Assembly (NCBI GenBank): GCA_028274465.1
Contig: CM051456.1
Span: forward strand, 70,852,753 to 70,916,752
Source: Plantago ovata
Lineage: Eukaryota > Streptophyta > Magnoliopsida > Lamiales > Plantaginaceae
Direction: 5' to 3'
DNA: 64,000 nucleotides
The notes beneath the pieces are model-generated. The model was not told where the DNA came from, ran no database searches, and saw only the letters and a program-made list of their open reading frames with translations. Both the position numbers and the translations under genes were made by a program. Below, one piece after another: positions 1-10,719 of this stretch. Numbering within the stretch: the stretch's first letter is position 1; every line of letters starts with the position of its first letter.

Positions 1-237
1 TGTGACAATACGGGCGCCGTCGCTCAAGCTAAGGAGCCTAGATCTACAAACAAGAACAAACATGTACTTAGAAAATATCACGTTATACGTGAGATTATTG
101 ATAGAGGAGAAGTTAGTATAGAACGTGTCTCTACCACGGACAACGTGGCAGATCCTTTCACCAAGGTCTTATCAGTGGAAGTCCACTTAAGACATTATGC
201 TAATCTGGGTATTAAGCATAAAGGTGATTGGCTCTAG
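1..237 (+). CDS. pol: Copia-B pol C-terminus (RNase H end), partial at window edge
   Basis: An open frame of 78 codons enters from the left edge and stops at TAG 235-237. It reads CDNTGAVAQAKEPRS, then KHVLRKYHVIREIIDRGEV, then DNVADPFTK. This is the usual end of a Ty1/copia RNase H domain: CDN carries a catalytic Asp, KH..R.YH.IRE follows, and VADPFTK closes it. The protein would degrade RNA in the RNA-DNA hybrid during reverse transcription in the virus-like particle. The stop lies 14 bases before the 3' LTR, so this family has no room for an extra ORF downstream of pol, unlike Copia-A. No break is visible in this stretch. The copia lineage was not assigned. Confidence 0.85.
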   Translation, partial: CDNTGAVAQAKEPRSTNKNKHVLRKYHVIREIIDRGEVSIERVSTTDNVADPFTKVLSVEVHLRHYANLGIKHKGDWL

Positions 238-240
238 TCC

Positions 241-251
241 AAGTGGGAGAT
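241..251 (+). other. polypurine tract of Copia-B
   Basis: AAGTGGGAGAT lies immediately before the TG that starts the 3' LTR. This is the expected site and composition for the plus-strand primer of reverse transcription. Confidence 0.7.
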
Positions 252-2332
252 TGATAGTGTATATGTCCTAGAGACAGTCCTTATTAAGGGCATGCGGCCC
301 TTATGGAGGGCATATATGTACTATTACATAGGTCAACATAATATAATATATGTTTGTTGTTTGACTATTGAGTATCACTTTCATATTTATATTACACAAG
401 GCATGCAGCATGTCATATCTCTATTTCTGTCTGTATTGATATTAAACATGTCCCCTCGGATAGATGACCGATCACACAGATAGTGGGAGCTATGTGAGTT
501 ATCATCTATCCCAAACTCTCCCTAGTCGAGGTTCATCTCGGATGTAGGGGTCTGAATGAACTAGCTGAGACTAGTATGCGTGGAGGTTATACTTGTTGGA
601 GCAAGTGTGAGCCGATCCCACGGCCACGGAACGGATTGTTGGACAATCAAGAAACATTCCCATAACTGCGCATAGTTGTTCGAAGGATGATTACCGAACA
701 ATGGAAGTACCCACCGGACACTCCCATCGATGTATACCCTACACCGAAGTGTCTATGGGAACCGGTAAGTTGTCGAAGTGATGCCAGTCGTCCTTTGGAC
801 TTACAGGACTTTATCATCACATTTGTTGCCCCATATCCTTGGTGGACCCGTCGATGTCAGCTCTGAATAAGCAGTTGACCTAAGACACGATCCAGGATTA
901 TGGCTACATTCAAATGGGGATGATAAGTGTTTCTGTGAAGGATTCATCTCTCATGTGTAGCACATGAGAGTACTGCTCATAGTCTTCATAGTTGTGTTGG
1001 TAAAGTCACTGGCCAGTGCATCGATATATTATGATAGTCATAAGTATATCTTCGTAACCAAGCAACTCCCTGAGACGCCCGTGGATGTATTATTGGGATA
1101 GACACATCATCGATCCTAGATGCATTCGAGTCAGTCAGATGAAGGGACGTTACCATCGCCGCGTAGAGCGCAACAGGCTTCGCAACGAAAGGGTTTGCTT
1201 TGAGAAACCTCTCAAACGTCCTCATGTATTAATATTGCAAATGGAACCGTCTAGGAATTCCATTTTGCCTAGTCTAGGACTTGCTTAATACATTGAGGCC
1301 CTATGGGTCACACTATGTGGTGATTCAGCTTATTCGAATATCCTTGAAGATGGAATCGCAATTGATTTGGAATTACTTGTGATTGATGGATTATAATTAA
1401 TTTGGAAATCATTATAATATTTAGTGGCTCAATTAATGATTTGGAATTATTAATTGAATTGGCTAATTAATTGTATTTTATGTAAATACAATTAAAGATT
1501 ATATTTTAGAAATATAATAGAGGTTTAATTTGAAAGGATATGTTAATTTAGAATTAACATATGCACATGGGCAAAATCTACTTGAAGTTTGAATTGCCTT
1601 AGAACTATAAGTGGGTCCCAAAATCGGGACCCACCTATCTCACTTGGGACACACGCGCGCGCGTGATGGAGTAGGGGAAGGAGTTCGACTCCTTCCTCTA
1701 TTAGAAATCCAAGGGATAAGTTTGATTTTCCTGATTGAGTTTTGATTTGATTGGGAATGAATCTAGACTTGAAATTGGTTTCCTAGTGCGATAAGAATTA
1801 GATTCTTATTCCTTTACGAAGTCTAATTGCTTATGCTTTAGGCTTCTATTGACTACTATATATAGTAGACTATTAGACAGCTTTTGACATAGTTTTTCAC
1901 ACAGTTGAATACCCAGTTTTCTTAGAGAAAATAAAAAGCTCTCCCCTACCTCTCCATACTAGCCACGCGCGCCACCCCTCTCACCGGAGGAAAACCACCG
2001 CCCCATCTTCTTGGTCACACAAAGAATGTCCTAGCATTCTTCCGATAGGCTGTTCATCCGTGGATACCAAGGTTGAGGTTCTAGGAGCTGGAAACTAACT
2101 CTTATTGTCTTGCAGATAATTAGAGTATTGCAGATATCTTCGACTTCGACGAAGGAGAAGATACACAGGATTATTACGAAGACTTGGAAGCTGCTTTGGA
2201 AGTAAGATTAGTCTTCTAATTGATGTGTTTATATATATACGACATATACATAATCAATTAACCTGTATGTTAAGAAATTTTTTGAAATTCCGCTGCGTAC
2301 GCTAGGGGTAACTCTGACCGTATTTTCTTACA
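252..2332 (+). repeat. Copia-B 3' LTR (2081 bp)
   Basis: The LTR begins TGATAGTGTATATG just after pol and the purine tract and ends TTTTCTTACA. A second copy with the same termini lies at 34845-36929 (2085 bp), which fixes both ends. A TATA-like stretch, CTACTATATATAGTAG, is near 1853-1868. An alternating CGCGCG run is near 1664. GATAG at 2333-2337 would be the right-hand 5-bp target duplication; the left one is outside the window. The flanking target is a minus-strand Copia-A LTR, so this element is younger than A1. Short ORFs inside (for example 1085-1288) are not considered genes. Confidence 0.85.
1356..1562 (+). repeat. AT-rich palindrome array in Copia-B LTR, partly decayed
   Basis: This is a 207-bp run of consecutive AT-rich inverted repeats, several with TTTGGAA at the centre. 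It starts with the arm TCGCAATT and ends with ATATGTTAATTT/GAATTAACATAT. It corresponds position for position to 35947-36153 in the solo LTR, where the palindromes are better preserved. It lies upstream of the TATA-like box, in U3. Confidence 0.7.
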
Positions 2333-2944
2333 GATAGTGTCTCAAGGGAGCCGTTTGAATTTCAAATTCTAAGGCTTTGCACCTTAAGATGTCACTATCT
2401 TGCTTTTGTACTTTCAGCAGCGTCCTTCATTTGTCTTCTTGTCTTCATGTTCTTCGCGTGCCTACTTTGCTTTTAATGTTCATTTGAATCAAATTTAAAT
2501 GTGAATGTTGGAGCCAAAATGCAAGTACTCTTCAGCAAGGAGGTCACATTTGTTGTCAGCAAGTGATCAGTCTTAGTTTCAGCAAGCACAACCTACTCTG
2601 TCATATAGATTTTCACTTATGCGAGCTGTTGCTGAAAATCTCACTTTGTGAGCAACATATGCCTTTGTAGATACCTTTCTCAGAATTCTTCTAAGTCTTC
2701 AATCTTCGAATCTTCAAGTTTCTGAGCGGTTCTTCGGTCTTCAATAGTTCGTTTGTAAAAACAAAGTACATCATCAGCAAACGAAATAACCTAACTAGTA
2801 CCTACACAAAATCTTTCATCAAACGTTCCTCTTTTACAATGTCCTTAAAATTCTAAATTCCTATGGACCTTAAGAGTACTAGTTACTGGACTTTCCTTAA
2901 TTTAGCATGGTTAATTGCTCATCAAAATTACAAGTTTCCTAACA
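2333..2944 (-). repeat. A1 3' LTR, cut by the Copia-B insertion
   Basis: Its sequence matches other Copia-A LTRs, with the TGTTAGG terminus (complement CCTAACA) ending at 2944. On the left it is cut at GATAG by Copia-B, exactly at the LTR TATA region (ATAGTG in other copies). Only the U3 part is in the window. Confidence 0.85.
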
Positions 2945-4093
2945 ATCACAAAGTTGCTTGTCTTTAGACCCAAATATTATGTCATCCACATAAATCTGGA
3001 CTAAGGGTATTTACCATCATGGTTCATGGTAAACAAGGTTTTATCAAATTCACCTTTCTTGAAACTATTATCCAGCAAGAACTTAGCCAAGGTATCATAC
3101 CAAGCTCTTGGTGCTTGCTTTAGACCATATACAGCTTTCTGAAGCTTGTATACCATCGTGGTTTCTGAGGGAAGTTCAAAGCCAGGATGTTGTTCTAGAT
3201 AGACTTCTTCAACAAGTTCACCATTTAGAAATGCACTTTTAACATCCATTTGTTAAACTATAAAGTCATTATGAGCAGCAAAGGCCAAGAAAAGTCTAAT
3301 TGCATCCAATCTTGCAACTGGAGCATATGACTCATCATAGTCCAATCCTTCAGTCTGACAGTAACCTTGAGCACCAAGACGTGCTTTGTTCCTTTTACTT
3401 CACCAAACTCGCTCAGCTTGTTTCTGAACACCCACTTAGTACAAATTGCTTTCTTTCCTTCAGCACGGGGTACAAGTTTCTAGACTTTGTTTCTTTCGAA
3501 TTGATCCAGTTCTTCTTGCATTGCCTTGATCCATTCAGAATGCTTTAAAGCTTATTCTATGGTCTTGGGTTCAATTTCTGAAACAAAGCAAGAGAACAAA
3601 ACTTCTACCTCAACAACCATTGCTTCTTCAGCAAGTTCCTTGTTTGTAAAGACTTTGGATCTAGTCACTTGGCGTTTGTAAATATCACCAATCATATCAT
3701 ATCCTTAGAGTGATGATCTCTAATCCATTTGTTAACATGTTTTCTGCTCTGTGGATCTGGATAAGTATGCGTTTCAGCATGTGACTCTTCAGCATGTGCT
3801 TGTTAAGCACTACTGGTTTCTGGTTGTGACTCTAGTGGTATAGGTTCATCAGCAACTACTTGATCATTATTGCTGGTTTGTGAAAACTCATCAGTAAGCA
3901 CAGGTGATTGCTCTATTTCAACAACCTCAGGAGAAACTGAGTCTTTTGCTGGAAATTCCTTGTCATGAACTATATTCATCTTGTCATTACTTGCATGTGG
4001 CCTTTCATCGTCAGATTCATCATCTAGCTCAATGAGTTTGGCTTTTTCAGCTCTTTTCTCAGCTTCCTGTTCTTGTATGATCAGCTTCTTCAT
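2945..4093 (-). pseudogene. pol: A1 IN-RT linker and truncated reverse transcriptase
   Basis: The acidic linker (LIELDDESDDE, 3803-4093) joins integrase to RT. RT follows with [12 protein letters not shown] and [17 protein letters not shown] (3001-3249), ending in the catalytic YVDD (2981-2992) and GSKDKQLCD. The frame is lost several times: near 3800 at the end of the linker, between about 3250 and 3740, and just before YVDD by a 1-base loss. The coding sequence stops at 2945 where the LTR begins, so the thumb, connection and RNase H are missing. This copy cannot make an active enzyme. Intact relatives for comparison are A2 (14330-15934) and A3 (25660-27297). Confidence 0.85.
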
Positions 4094-5583
4094 ACTTTCT
4101 TAAACTTCTTTTTGAGTGGGAACTCCTTGTTTCTTCTCATGGAAAACAACATGCACTGATTCTTCAATCTTTTGTGCTTTCTTGTTGTAAACTCTAAAAG
4201 ATTTGATGTGCAAGGAGTAACCAAGAAAAATAGCTTCATCTGATTTTGGTTGAAATGTCCTTAGGTATTCTCTACATTGTTAAGAACAAAACACTTACAA
4301 CCAAACACTCTTAGATGTGTGATACATGGAGGTCTGCCAATAAATAGCTCATATGGAATTTTATTGTACTACTTGTTGATCAAGCATCTATTCTGAGTGT
4401 AGCAAGCTGTATTAACAGCTTCAACCCAATAGGATTCACTTATTTCAGTGCCAGCAAGCATAGTCCTTGTGGCTTCCTTAAGGGTTCCGTTCTTCCTTTT
4501 CAGCAACTCCATTTTGCTAAGGGGTTCTTACTGAAGATAACTGATGTTGTATGCCTTTAGAAGTGCAATACTCCGTTATGTACTGGTTTACAAACTCAGT
4601 ACCATGGTCAGTTCGAATGATTTGTACCTTGTCATTTTTCATGACTTCAAGCTTATTCAGCGAGTTAGGTATTTCATTCTTAGTTTCTGATTTGTGCTTG
4701 ATGAAAATACCCCGAGTAAATCTTGAGTAATCATCCACAACAACTAGACCATACTTCTTGCATGCATAACTTGTTGTTGATGATTTAGACAAGTCCATAT
4801 GAAGCAACTGTAGAGGTTTTGTAGTTGACTAGACCGATTTGTTCTTGAAGGAGGACTTTGTTTGGTTTCCTTGCTGACAAGCTGAGCAAACTCCTTCCTT
4901 CTTGTAACTAAGTTTGGGTAGTCCAACTACAAGTCCGTTTTGAGATAGCTTATCCAACGTCTTGAAATTCAGGTGACTTGTTCTTTTATGCCAAAGCCAT
5001 GCATTTTCAGCAAAGCCTCCTTGGTCAGCAACTAGACATTTTTCAATGATTGCTGAAGACCAGTCCACATTATATAGACTTCCAGTTCTTCTAGCAATTA
5101 GAATTGTCTTTTTGGTCTCAAAGTCAATGAGTCTACATTCATCACTCTTGATCTTTATGAAATAGCCTTTGTCAGCAAACTGACTCATGCTAAACAAGTT
5201 GAACTTAAGATTCTTGACGTGTAGTACTCCTTTAATAGTTATGCAACCAATTTGACATCTCCAAAGCCTTTTGTAGGGGAAAGTTCTCCACCAGCAAACC
5301 TTATTGTCTGACCTTTAGACCATCGTCTATAGTTTATAAGGTTTTTCTTGTTGCCCGTCATGTGCTTTCCGCAGCCACTGTCAAAGTGTCAAATTGCATT
5401 ATTTGTCTCCGTGGCTGAAGTCTGCACATCAAGAGCAAACATGTTAATTATCTTAGATTGGATGTCCATTAACATCTTCAAGAAAGCGTCCAGTGGAAAC
5501 CCAAGTCTGGACTTTTTCAATTTTAACTTGTTTCCTACTTGCTGAGGAACTAGATGGTTTAAAACCAAAAGACTTTTGATCAT
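4094..5583 (-). pseudogene. pol: A1 protease and integrase remnant
   Basis: Protease is recognised by FDSGCGKHMTGN, with DSG codons at 5374-5382; the Trp codon just before it is a TGA stop (5389-5391). The pre-integrase zinc finger follows (LWHKRTSHLNF, later CSACQQGN; 4829-5197). The integrase core shows MDLS, VVDDYSRF and RTDHGTEF (4517-4807). A TAG at 4517-4519 interrupts the core just before NGVAERKN, which carries the catalytic Glu. The same codon is TAG in A2. Protease would cut the polyprotein and integrase would insert cDNA in the nucleus, but this copy is dead. Confidence 0.85.
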
Positions 5584-5755
5584 TGCTGGTCAAATCCACT
5601 TTCTGATGTGGTGTCTTGCTTGGTTTTCCCTTTTGCTAAACATACTTTTCAGTAAGTTCTTTTCTAGCAAGATTTCTTCTAGTCCAAGCATTTTGAGTAT
5701 TGTTAGTACTCATAGGCTTGTATTTGTTCAGTTCTTTGAAGTATCTTTGTTGACT

Positions 5756-7853
5756 CTACTTGTAGTCGCGAAAGAGTTGGTTTTGCTTATTCTTATAACC
5801 AAGTCCACTTTTCGGAGAACGTTGAGTCTTTGTTTCAGCAACCTTACTTGATTCAGGTTTGTCAGCAAAGGTCTTCTGATTACTTCTTTCAGTAATCTTC
5901 CCAAATTGCTTTTCAGCAACTTGTTTGGCTGGTGGCTTGTTAGCAACCTTTTTCTTACCAGATTGCTTTTCAGCAACCTGTTTTTCTTTTGAAGTCTTGT
6001 TACTTTGAGTAGTAACAGCGGGCTTCTTGGTCATAGGTACTTGATTGCTTGTTTCAGCAACCTTAGATTGACCAATTAGATATAGTTCTGGTTGAACACT
6101 ATTAGTAGCACGAACAAAGGTTATTGGTGATTTGTCTTTACTCAAGAGTATCACGTCATCACCTTCATAAGTGGCACGTAAACCTTCTTTCTGAGATGTA
6201 TCTCTCAGATAAGAGTTTAGTTCAGTCAGAGTGTTACTAGCATTTGTGTAAGATTTGAAATTTACTTTCATCTTTTTCATCTCTTGAATTTTAGCAAGTA
6301 ACTTGAGAATTGAAGATTGGTATTCTTCCAACTCTGTTGCAATTTGAGTGTTCTTCTTTTTAGCTTCAGCAACTAGCTTCTTAAGATGCAATATTTCATC
6401 ATCTTTTCTTTCTGACTCAGCACTTAGCACAATATACTTTTCAGAAGTTTGCTTGGTCAGAAGTTCAGCATTCTGCAGTTTCTCTTGCTGTTTGCTCAGA
6501 GTTTTCTCAAATCCTTCGATATCTCCTTCAATTCTATCAAGATCACTCTCATCTTCACTTTCTGAATCAGAGTTAGAGGTAGGAGAAATTACATGATCAA
6601 TCATGAGGCAAAACTCATAGTTTGACACATCCGGGTAAGCTTCCATGGCTATTCCACAAACTTCTTTTGCCTATCTCCACGTCCAGTATAGCTTCCTCTT
6701 CTTTAGTATCTGAACTTTCTACCTCACTGTCTTCAGAACTTGTCTCAATGCATAGGGCATCGATTTTTGCTTGAAGCTTCTTCTTTTCTTCAGCAATCAA
6801 AGCCTTTTTGAACTTTTTCTTCCTTTCAGCAAACTTCCCTTTTAGCAAAGGACAGTTTGCTTTGATGTGTCCAGGCGTTTTGCATAGAAGCAAAGATCAT
6901 TGCCAACTGCTGGTTCTTCAGAAGAATTTGCTTGCTGGGCTTGCTTGTTCAGCGAGCTAGCTTCAGGCTTATACTTGTGATAGCTGTTGCCAAGATGCTT
7001 CTTCAGCTTCTCTTTTGATTTGCGCCTTTCAAGCATTGCTGATGAATTTCTTCATGTTTCTAACTACAAGAGCACTTTCATCAGCAGGCTTTTTTTCATT
7101 CTTCTTTTCAGAAGATGACGACTTTACAGCAAGAGCAATGTTTTGTGATTTTTCAGCAAACACATTTTCTCTTTGCTTTGTCTCATAGTTGACAGCAGCA
7201 AGATGAGAGAACAACTCGGTAGGAGTGATGTTAGGCATTCCTTGATTGTAGTAGAAGTTTTGAGTGTGAACCCACTCTTGATTCAGACTTCTTATGATGG
7301 TTTTCACCTTCTCAGAATCTGAGTAGAAACTTTCAGAACATAGTGCATCCATTTCACTCATGAGAGTTGTGAATCTGAAATCCAAGTCTTCTACTGACTC
7401 AGTAGCGCCTTGTTTGAAATTCTGAAACTTCAACTTCAGTACTTCAAGTTTGTTTTCCTTGGTTTTTTCAGATCCAGCACACAAGTCTTGAACCATCTTC
7501 CAAGCTTGTTTAGTAGTGTTAGCACCCCACAGGTTGCACTGTATGGTGTCTGGAGTAGACCGAATAATGATGTTTCTTGCTTGGCCATCAAGACGGAATC
7601 TTTTGGCTTTATCAGAAGTCCATTCCTCACTTGGTTTATCAACAATTATGTTGACTGGTTCACCAGAAACAGTTTCCTTTCCAGCAATGGTAGTGGTGTG
7701 AGGAAAGCTTCTCTCAATCTTAGTGATTCTGAGTGGTCCATCATTAATGACAGTAACCATCTCATCACCAATGGCTTCAAGATGTAGCATCTTGCTGTTT
7801 TGCCATTTGTTGTAGTTTTCCAGCTTTAGCTGGGGAGAATCTCCAAGAGACAT
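5756..7853 (-). pseudogene. gag: A1 gag, broken by frameshifts
   Basis: The ATG at 7853-7851 (MSLGDSPQLKLENYNKW) is 98 bases inside the element from the primer site and opens a typical copia gag (UBN2-like: W...ML, DALCSESFYSDSEKVKTII). The CCHC zinc knuckle region is near 6850-6900. A long Glu/Lys-rich coiled-coil segment (6250-6600) follows, then a basic VAEKQ-repeat tail (5760-6050). That architecture is characteristic of Sirevirus gag. The frame changes near 7030, 6880 and 6640 and ends at a stop at 5756-5758. Gag would form the virus-like particle in the cytoplasm. Confidence 0.85.
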
Positions 7854-7951
7854 CCTGTCAGCAAACAACTACCAAACTGATCAAGTGAAAGTGATTTACG
7901 GAAAGCACCTAAGGGGATCTAGGTTCAGTGCTGAAGGTCAAAGAACCTCTT

Positions 7952-7963
7952 GCTCTGATACCA
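7952..7963 (-). other. primer-binding site of A1 (initiator Met tRNA)
   Basis: On the minus strand it reads TGGTATCAGAGC, the complement of the 3' end of plant initiator methionine tRNA. It lies two bases inside the end of the 5' LTR. This fixes the LTR boundary at 7966 and the element orientation. Confidence 0.9.
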
Positions 7964-9373
7964 CTTGTTGATCTCTTTAGACAACAAGTAAAGATTAGAG
8001 GGGGGGGGGGTAAATAGTCTTTAAAACTTTATCGTCGTCTAAAAACTTTTCTCAGCAAGTGCCTTATTACTTTTCAGTAATGGGTTTGCTGGTACTTAAC
8101 TTTCTCATCAAGTACTTGTTACATTTCAGTGACAAGGTTACTGATACTTAAATACAGAGTGCGGAAGTCTTGTACAATAAGTGCTTTTAACAGAAAGCCA
8201 ATTTTAGCAAGTAAGAGATAAAAGATAAAAAACAAAGTAACTTGCTGAAAGATAACTGCAGGAGTGTAAATCACACAAACACTTTTATAGTGGTATCTGA
8301 GGGTGGCGTAATCCCCCAACTAATCTACTTTGTCCTTTCTAGGAATGAATCCACTAAGATAAGATATGAGGTTCCCTACAAATCCTATCACTAATGAATC
8401 TCAGAAACCAAAGCACACCTGCCTTGTTTCAAACCTAAACTAGAGAACTGCAACCTTGTTCTCCACCAAACTTGAGACACTTTATCAGCAAAACTATGCT
8501 TGATTATTTCCCCCAGACAAACACGCCTGAATGGTGGTTTTTATCACTTATAGAGGTTTGGGATGAGATGACTTGAAAATAACTTTTCAGTTATAACAAG
8601 TAATCTAAAGAAACTCAACTTGTAATACTCTACACTAATCAAGTTTATTGTTTCTAGTGTCAAGACTTATTCTTGTTTAGAAGAAAGAACACTTAACTAA
8701 TTTCTTAGCTTTCAATATTCTACTTCTTCACAAGTAGCTTTTGTTTCAAGCTTAAGTCTTGGAACGAATCAATAGACCGATTGAGAGTAGAGAAGTATTT
8801 GAGTGTTTAAAGCACAAGTGAGAGTTTGATCACGTTATTGACACACCCTTCTACTCATCCTAAGGACCTCTATTTATAGTGTCTAAAGGTAGCCGTTTGA
8901 ATTTCAAATTCTAAGGCTTGTACCTTAAGATGTCACTATCACTTGCCAGAACAGTACTATCAGCAGCGTGCTTCTTTGTCTTCATGTCTTCAGCGTGCTA
9001 TGGAATTTAATGCTCTTTGAAAATTCAAATGTGAACGTTGGAGCCAAAATGCGAAGTACTTCAGTAAGTAGGTCACAAATGTTATCAGCAAGTGGTCAGT
9101 CTCAGTTTCAGCAAACATAACCTACTCTATCATATAGATTTTCACTTATGCAAACAGAATTGCTGAGTTTCTCACTTTCTGAGATAACATGTGCCTTTTT
9201 AGATACCTTCTCAGAATTCTTCTAAGTCTTCAGTCTTCGAATCTTCCAATTTATGAGCAGTTCTAGGTCTTCAATAGATTGTTTATAAAAATAACGTACA
9301 TCATCAGCAAACATAAGAACCTAACTAGTACCTACACTAAGACATCAGCAAACATAAGAACCTAACTAGTACC

Positions 9374-10573
9374 TGATGAACGTGTATTTTACACTTTCAT
9401 TCAAGTCTTTTCTTCACCAATTTAGCTATCCTCTATGTTAATTTAGCTATATTATAGTGCATTTTATTAGAATAGTCTCACGATTCCCTTTAGTTTGCAT
9501 TTTTACAGGTTTTAGGTGAAAAACGAAGTTTTCCGGGCAATTATATTGAAGAGAACGAAGAATCGGTGTTTCGAAGGCATTTTTGGAGTATCTAGAAGAT
9601 TCCGGATAGGATTTGAAGTCTAGGGGTCGAGTCTGAAGGCTAAAAGGTCACTAGAAGGCAAAAACCGAGTCCGAAAAGGAAAAGAAATCCAAAAACGTGT
9701 CGAAAACGCGTCACCTGCCGACTGGATCTCCCGGGCGATTCGCCCGGGATGTGGGGCGGTTCGCCCCACACCAGGCGATTCGCCCGGTGTGTGGGGCGAC
9801 TCGCCCCACACCGTCCGAACCCCTATATATAGTTGCTCAATTTTCTCCGTTTTTTCATAACTCAGACCTTTTTTCACACCTTTCTCATTAGTTTTAGGTA
9901 GGAATTCTCCAGAGCCTGTTCTGGGAATTCTTAGCTTAGGAGATACTTTTTCTTATCGATTTGGAGCTTGTGAGATCGCGATTCTTCGGAGATTGACAAC
10001 CTTCGGTAACATTGTATCTCAGATTTTTCTACTTTATATTTATTTATCTTTCAACATGTTTTCATTCAATCTTGCTATGATTTCTGTTGATTGCATGACA
10101 TCTATGAGTAGCTAAATTTATCGTTGGTGATAGTATGTGATTTCTTAGCGAAGGGTTAATAATTATGCTGATGGCGGTAAAGCGAATCAGACTTTGAGTT
10201 ATTGCTTTATTTCTTTGATCTATCTAAGCCCTCTATCTTCGTAGTGTTGAATAATAACGGAACACATTGGACAATTCATTGATCAAAGATCTCTATGCAA
10301 AACGATCGGGTACTTCATGCATGATTATTAACCTGCTATGCTTTGAATGATCATACTATCACTAACTTCCATTATCTGATAAGAAAAACCTTTGCTAAGT
10401 CGTTTGTTGATTTTATAGTAGTTAAATTAGATAAATCTAGTTATAGTCCTTAGAGATCGACACTCGAGGTTATTTTACTGCTACACTATGGTTTTCGTTG
10501 TAGTTGTGAATTGCCTTTGGCTAAATACAAATTTATTTGATTAATTAGAATCTGACAAATTCCGGTTCATCAG
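9374..10573 (+). mobile_element. G1, solo Athila LTR (1200 bp) with target duplication GTACC
   Basis: It begins TGATGAACGTGTATTTTAC and ends CCGGTTCATCA. It is flanked by GTACC at 9369-9373 and 10574-10578, and the Copia-A LTR sequence resumes without loss. No primer site or coding region is present, so this is a solo LTR left by LTR-LTR recombination. The TATA box CCTATATATAG is near 9822. It belongs to the same subfamily as the G5 LTR: both are about 1.2 kb and have four GC-rich palindromes. Confidence 0.92.
9730..9808 (+). repeat. four GC-rich palindromes upstream of the G1 TATA box
   Basis: CCCGGGCGATTCGCCCGGG (9730-9748), TGGGGCGGTTCGCCCCA (9752-9768), CCAGGCGATTCGCCCGG (9771-9787) and TGGGGCGACTCGCCCCA (9792-9808) follow each other. 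Each is a 6-8 bp stem with a 3-5 base loop. They end a few bases before the TATA box. Equivalent arrays exist in every Athila LTR in this window. Confidence 0.9.
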
Positions 10574-10719
10574 TACCTACACTAAGTCATCAACAAACGT
10601 TCCTCTTTTACAATGTCCTTTAAAATTCTAAATTCCTATGGACCTCAAAAGTACTAGTTACTGGACTTTACTTAATTTAGCATGGTTAGTTGCTCATCAA
10701 AGTTACAAGTTTGCTAACA

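Larger units (their letters stand above)
2333..10719 (-). mobile_element. Copia-A copy A1, Sirevirus-like, internally deleted
   Basis: Minus-strand element. The right LTR (7966-10719) is the 5' LTR, followed leftwards by a primer site, gag, protease, integrase and half of RT. The sequence then jumps straight into the 3' LTR at 2945/2944, so the rest of RT, RNase H, the aORF and the 3'UTR are deleted. The 3' LTR is interrupted by Copia-B and the 5' LTR by the solo Athila LTR G1. The outer end at 10719 abuts plus-strand gag of A2, which suggests A1 inserted into A2; the candidate right target duplication is GTCCT (10720-10724). The left end lies beyond the window. Confidence 0.85.
7966..10719 (-). 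repeat. A1 5' LTR, split by solo Athila LTR G1
   Basis: It runs from TGTTGATCTC (complement of the LTR 3' end) to CTAACA (complement of TGTTAG). Without the insert at 9374-10578 it is 1549 bp, matching other copies. It holds a G10 run near 8001-8010, U5 hairpins near 8050-8150, and the promoter TATA on the minus strand near 8870-8880 (CACTATAAATAGAGG, as in other copies, slightly changed). A short duplication, CATCAGCAAACATAAGAACC, lies just left of the insert (about 9303-9366). Confidence 0.85.

Noticed and set aside
1085..1288. Short ORF (67 codons) conserved in both Copia-B LTRs, also at 35676-35879
   Set aside because: Similarity is explained by LTR homology, the frame has no recognisable domain, and other frames are equally similar.
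7952..7963. Possible tRNA gene from the match to initiator Met tRNA
   Set aside because: Only the 12-base primer complement is present next to an LTR, so it is a primer-binding site.
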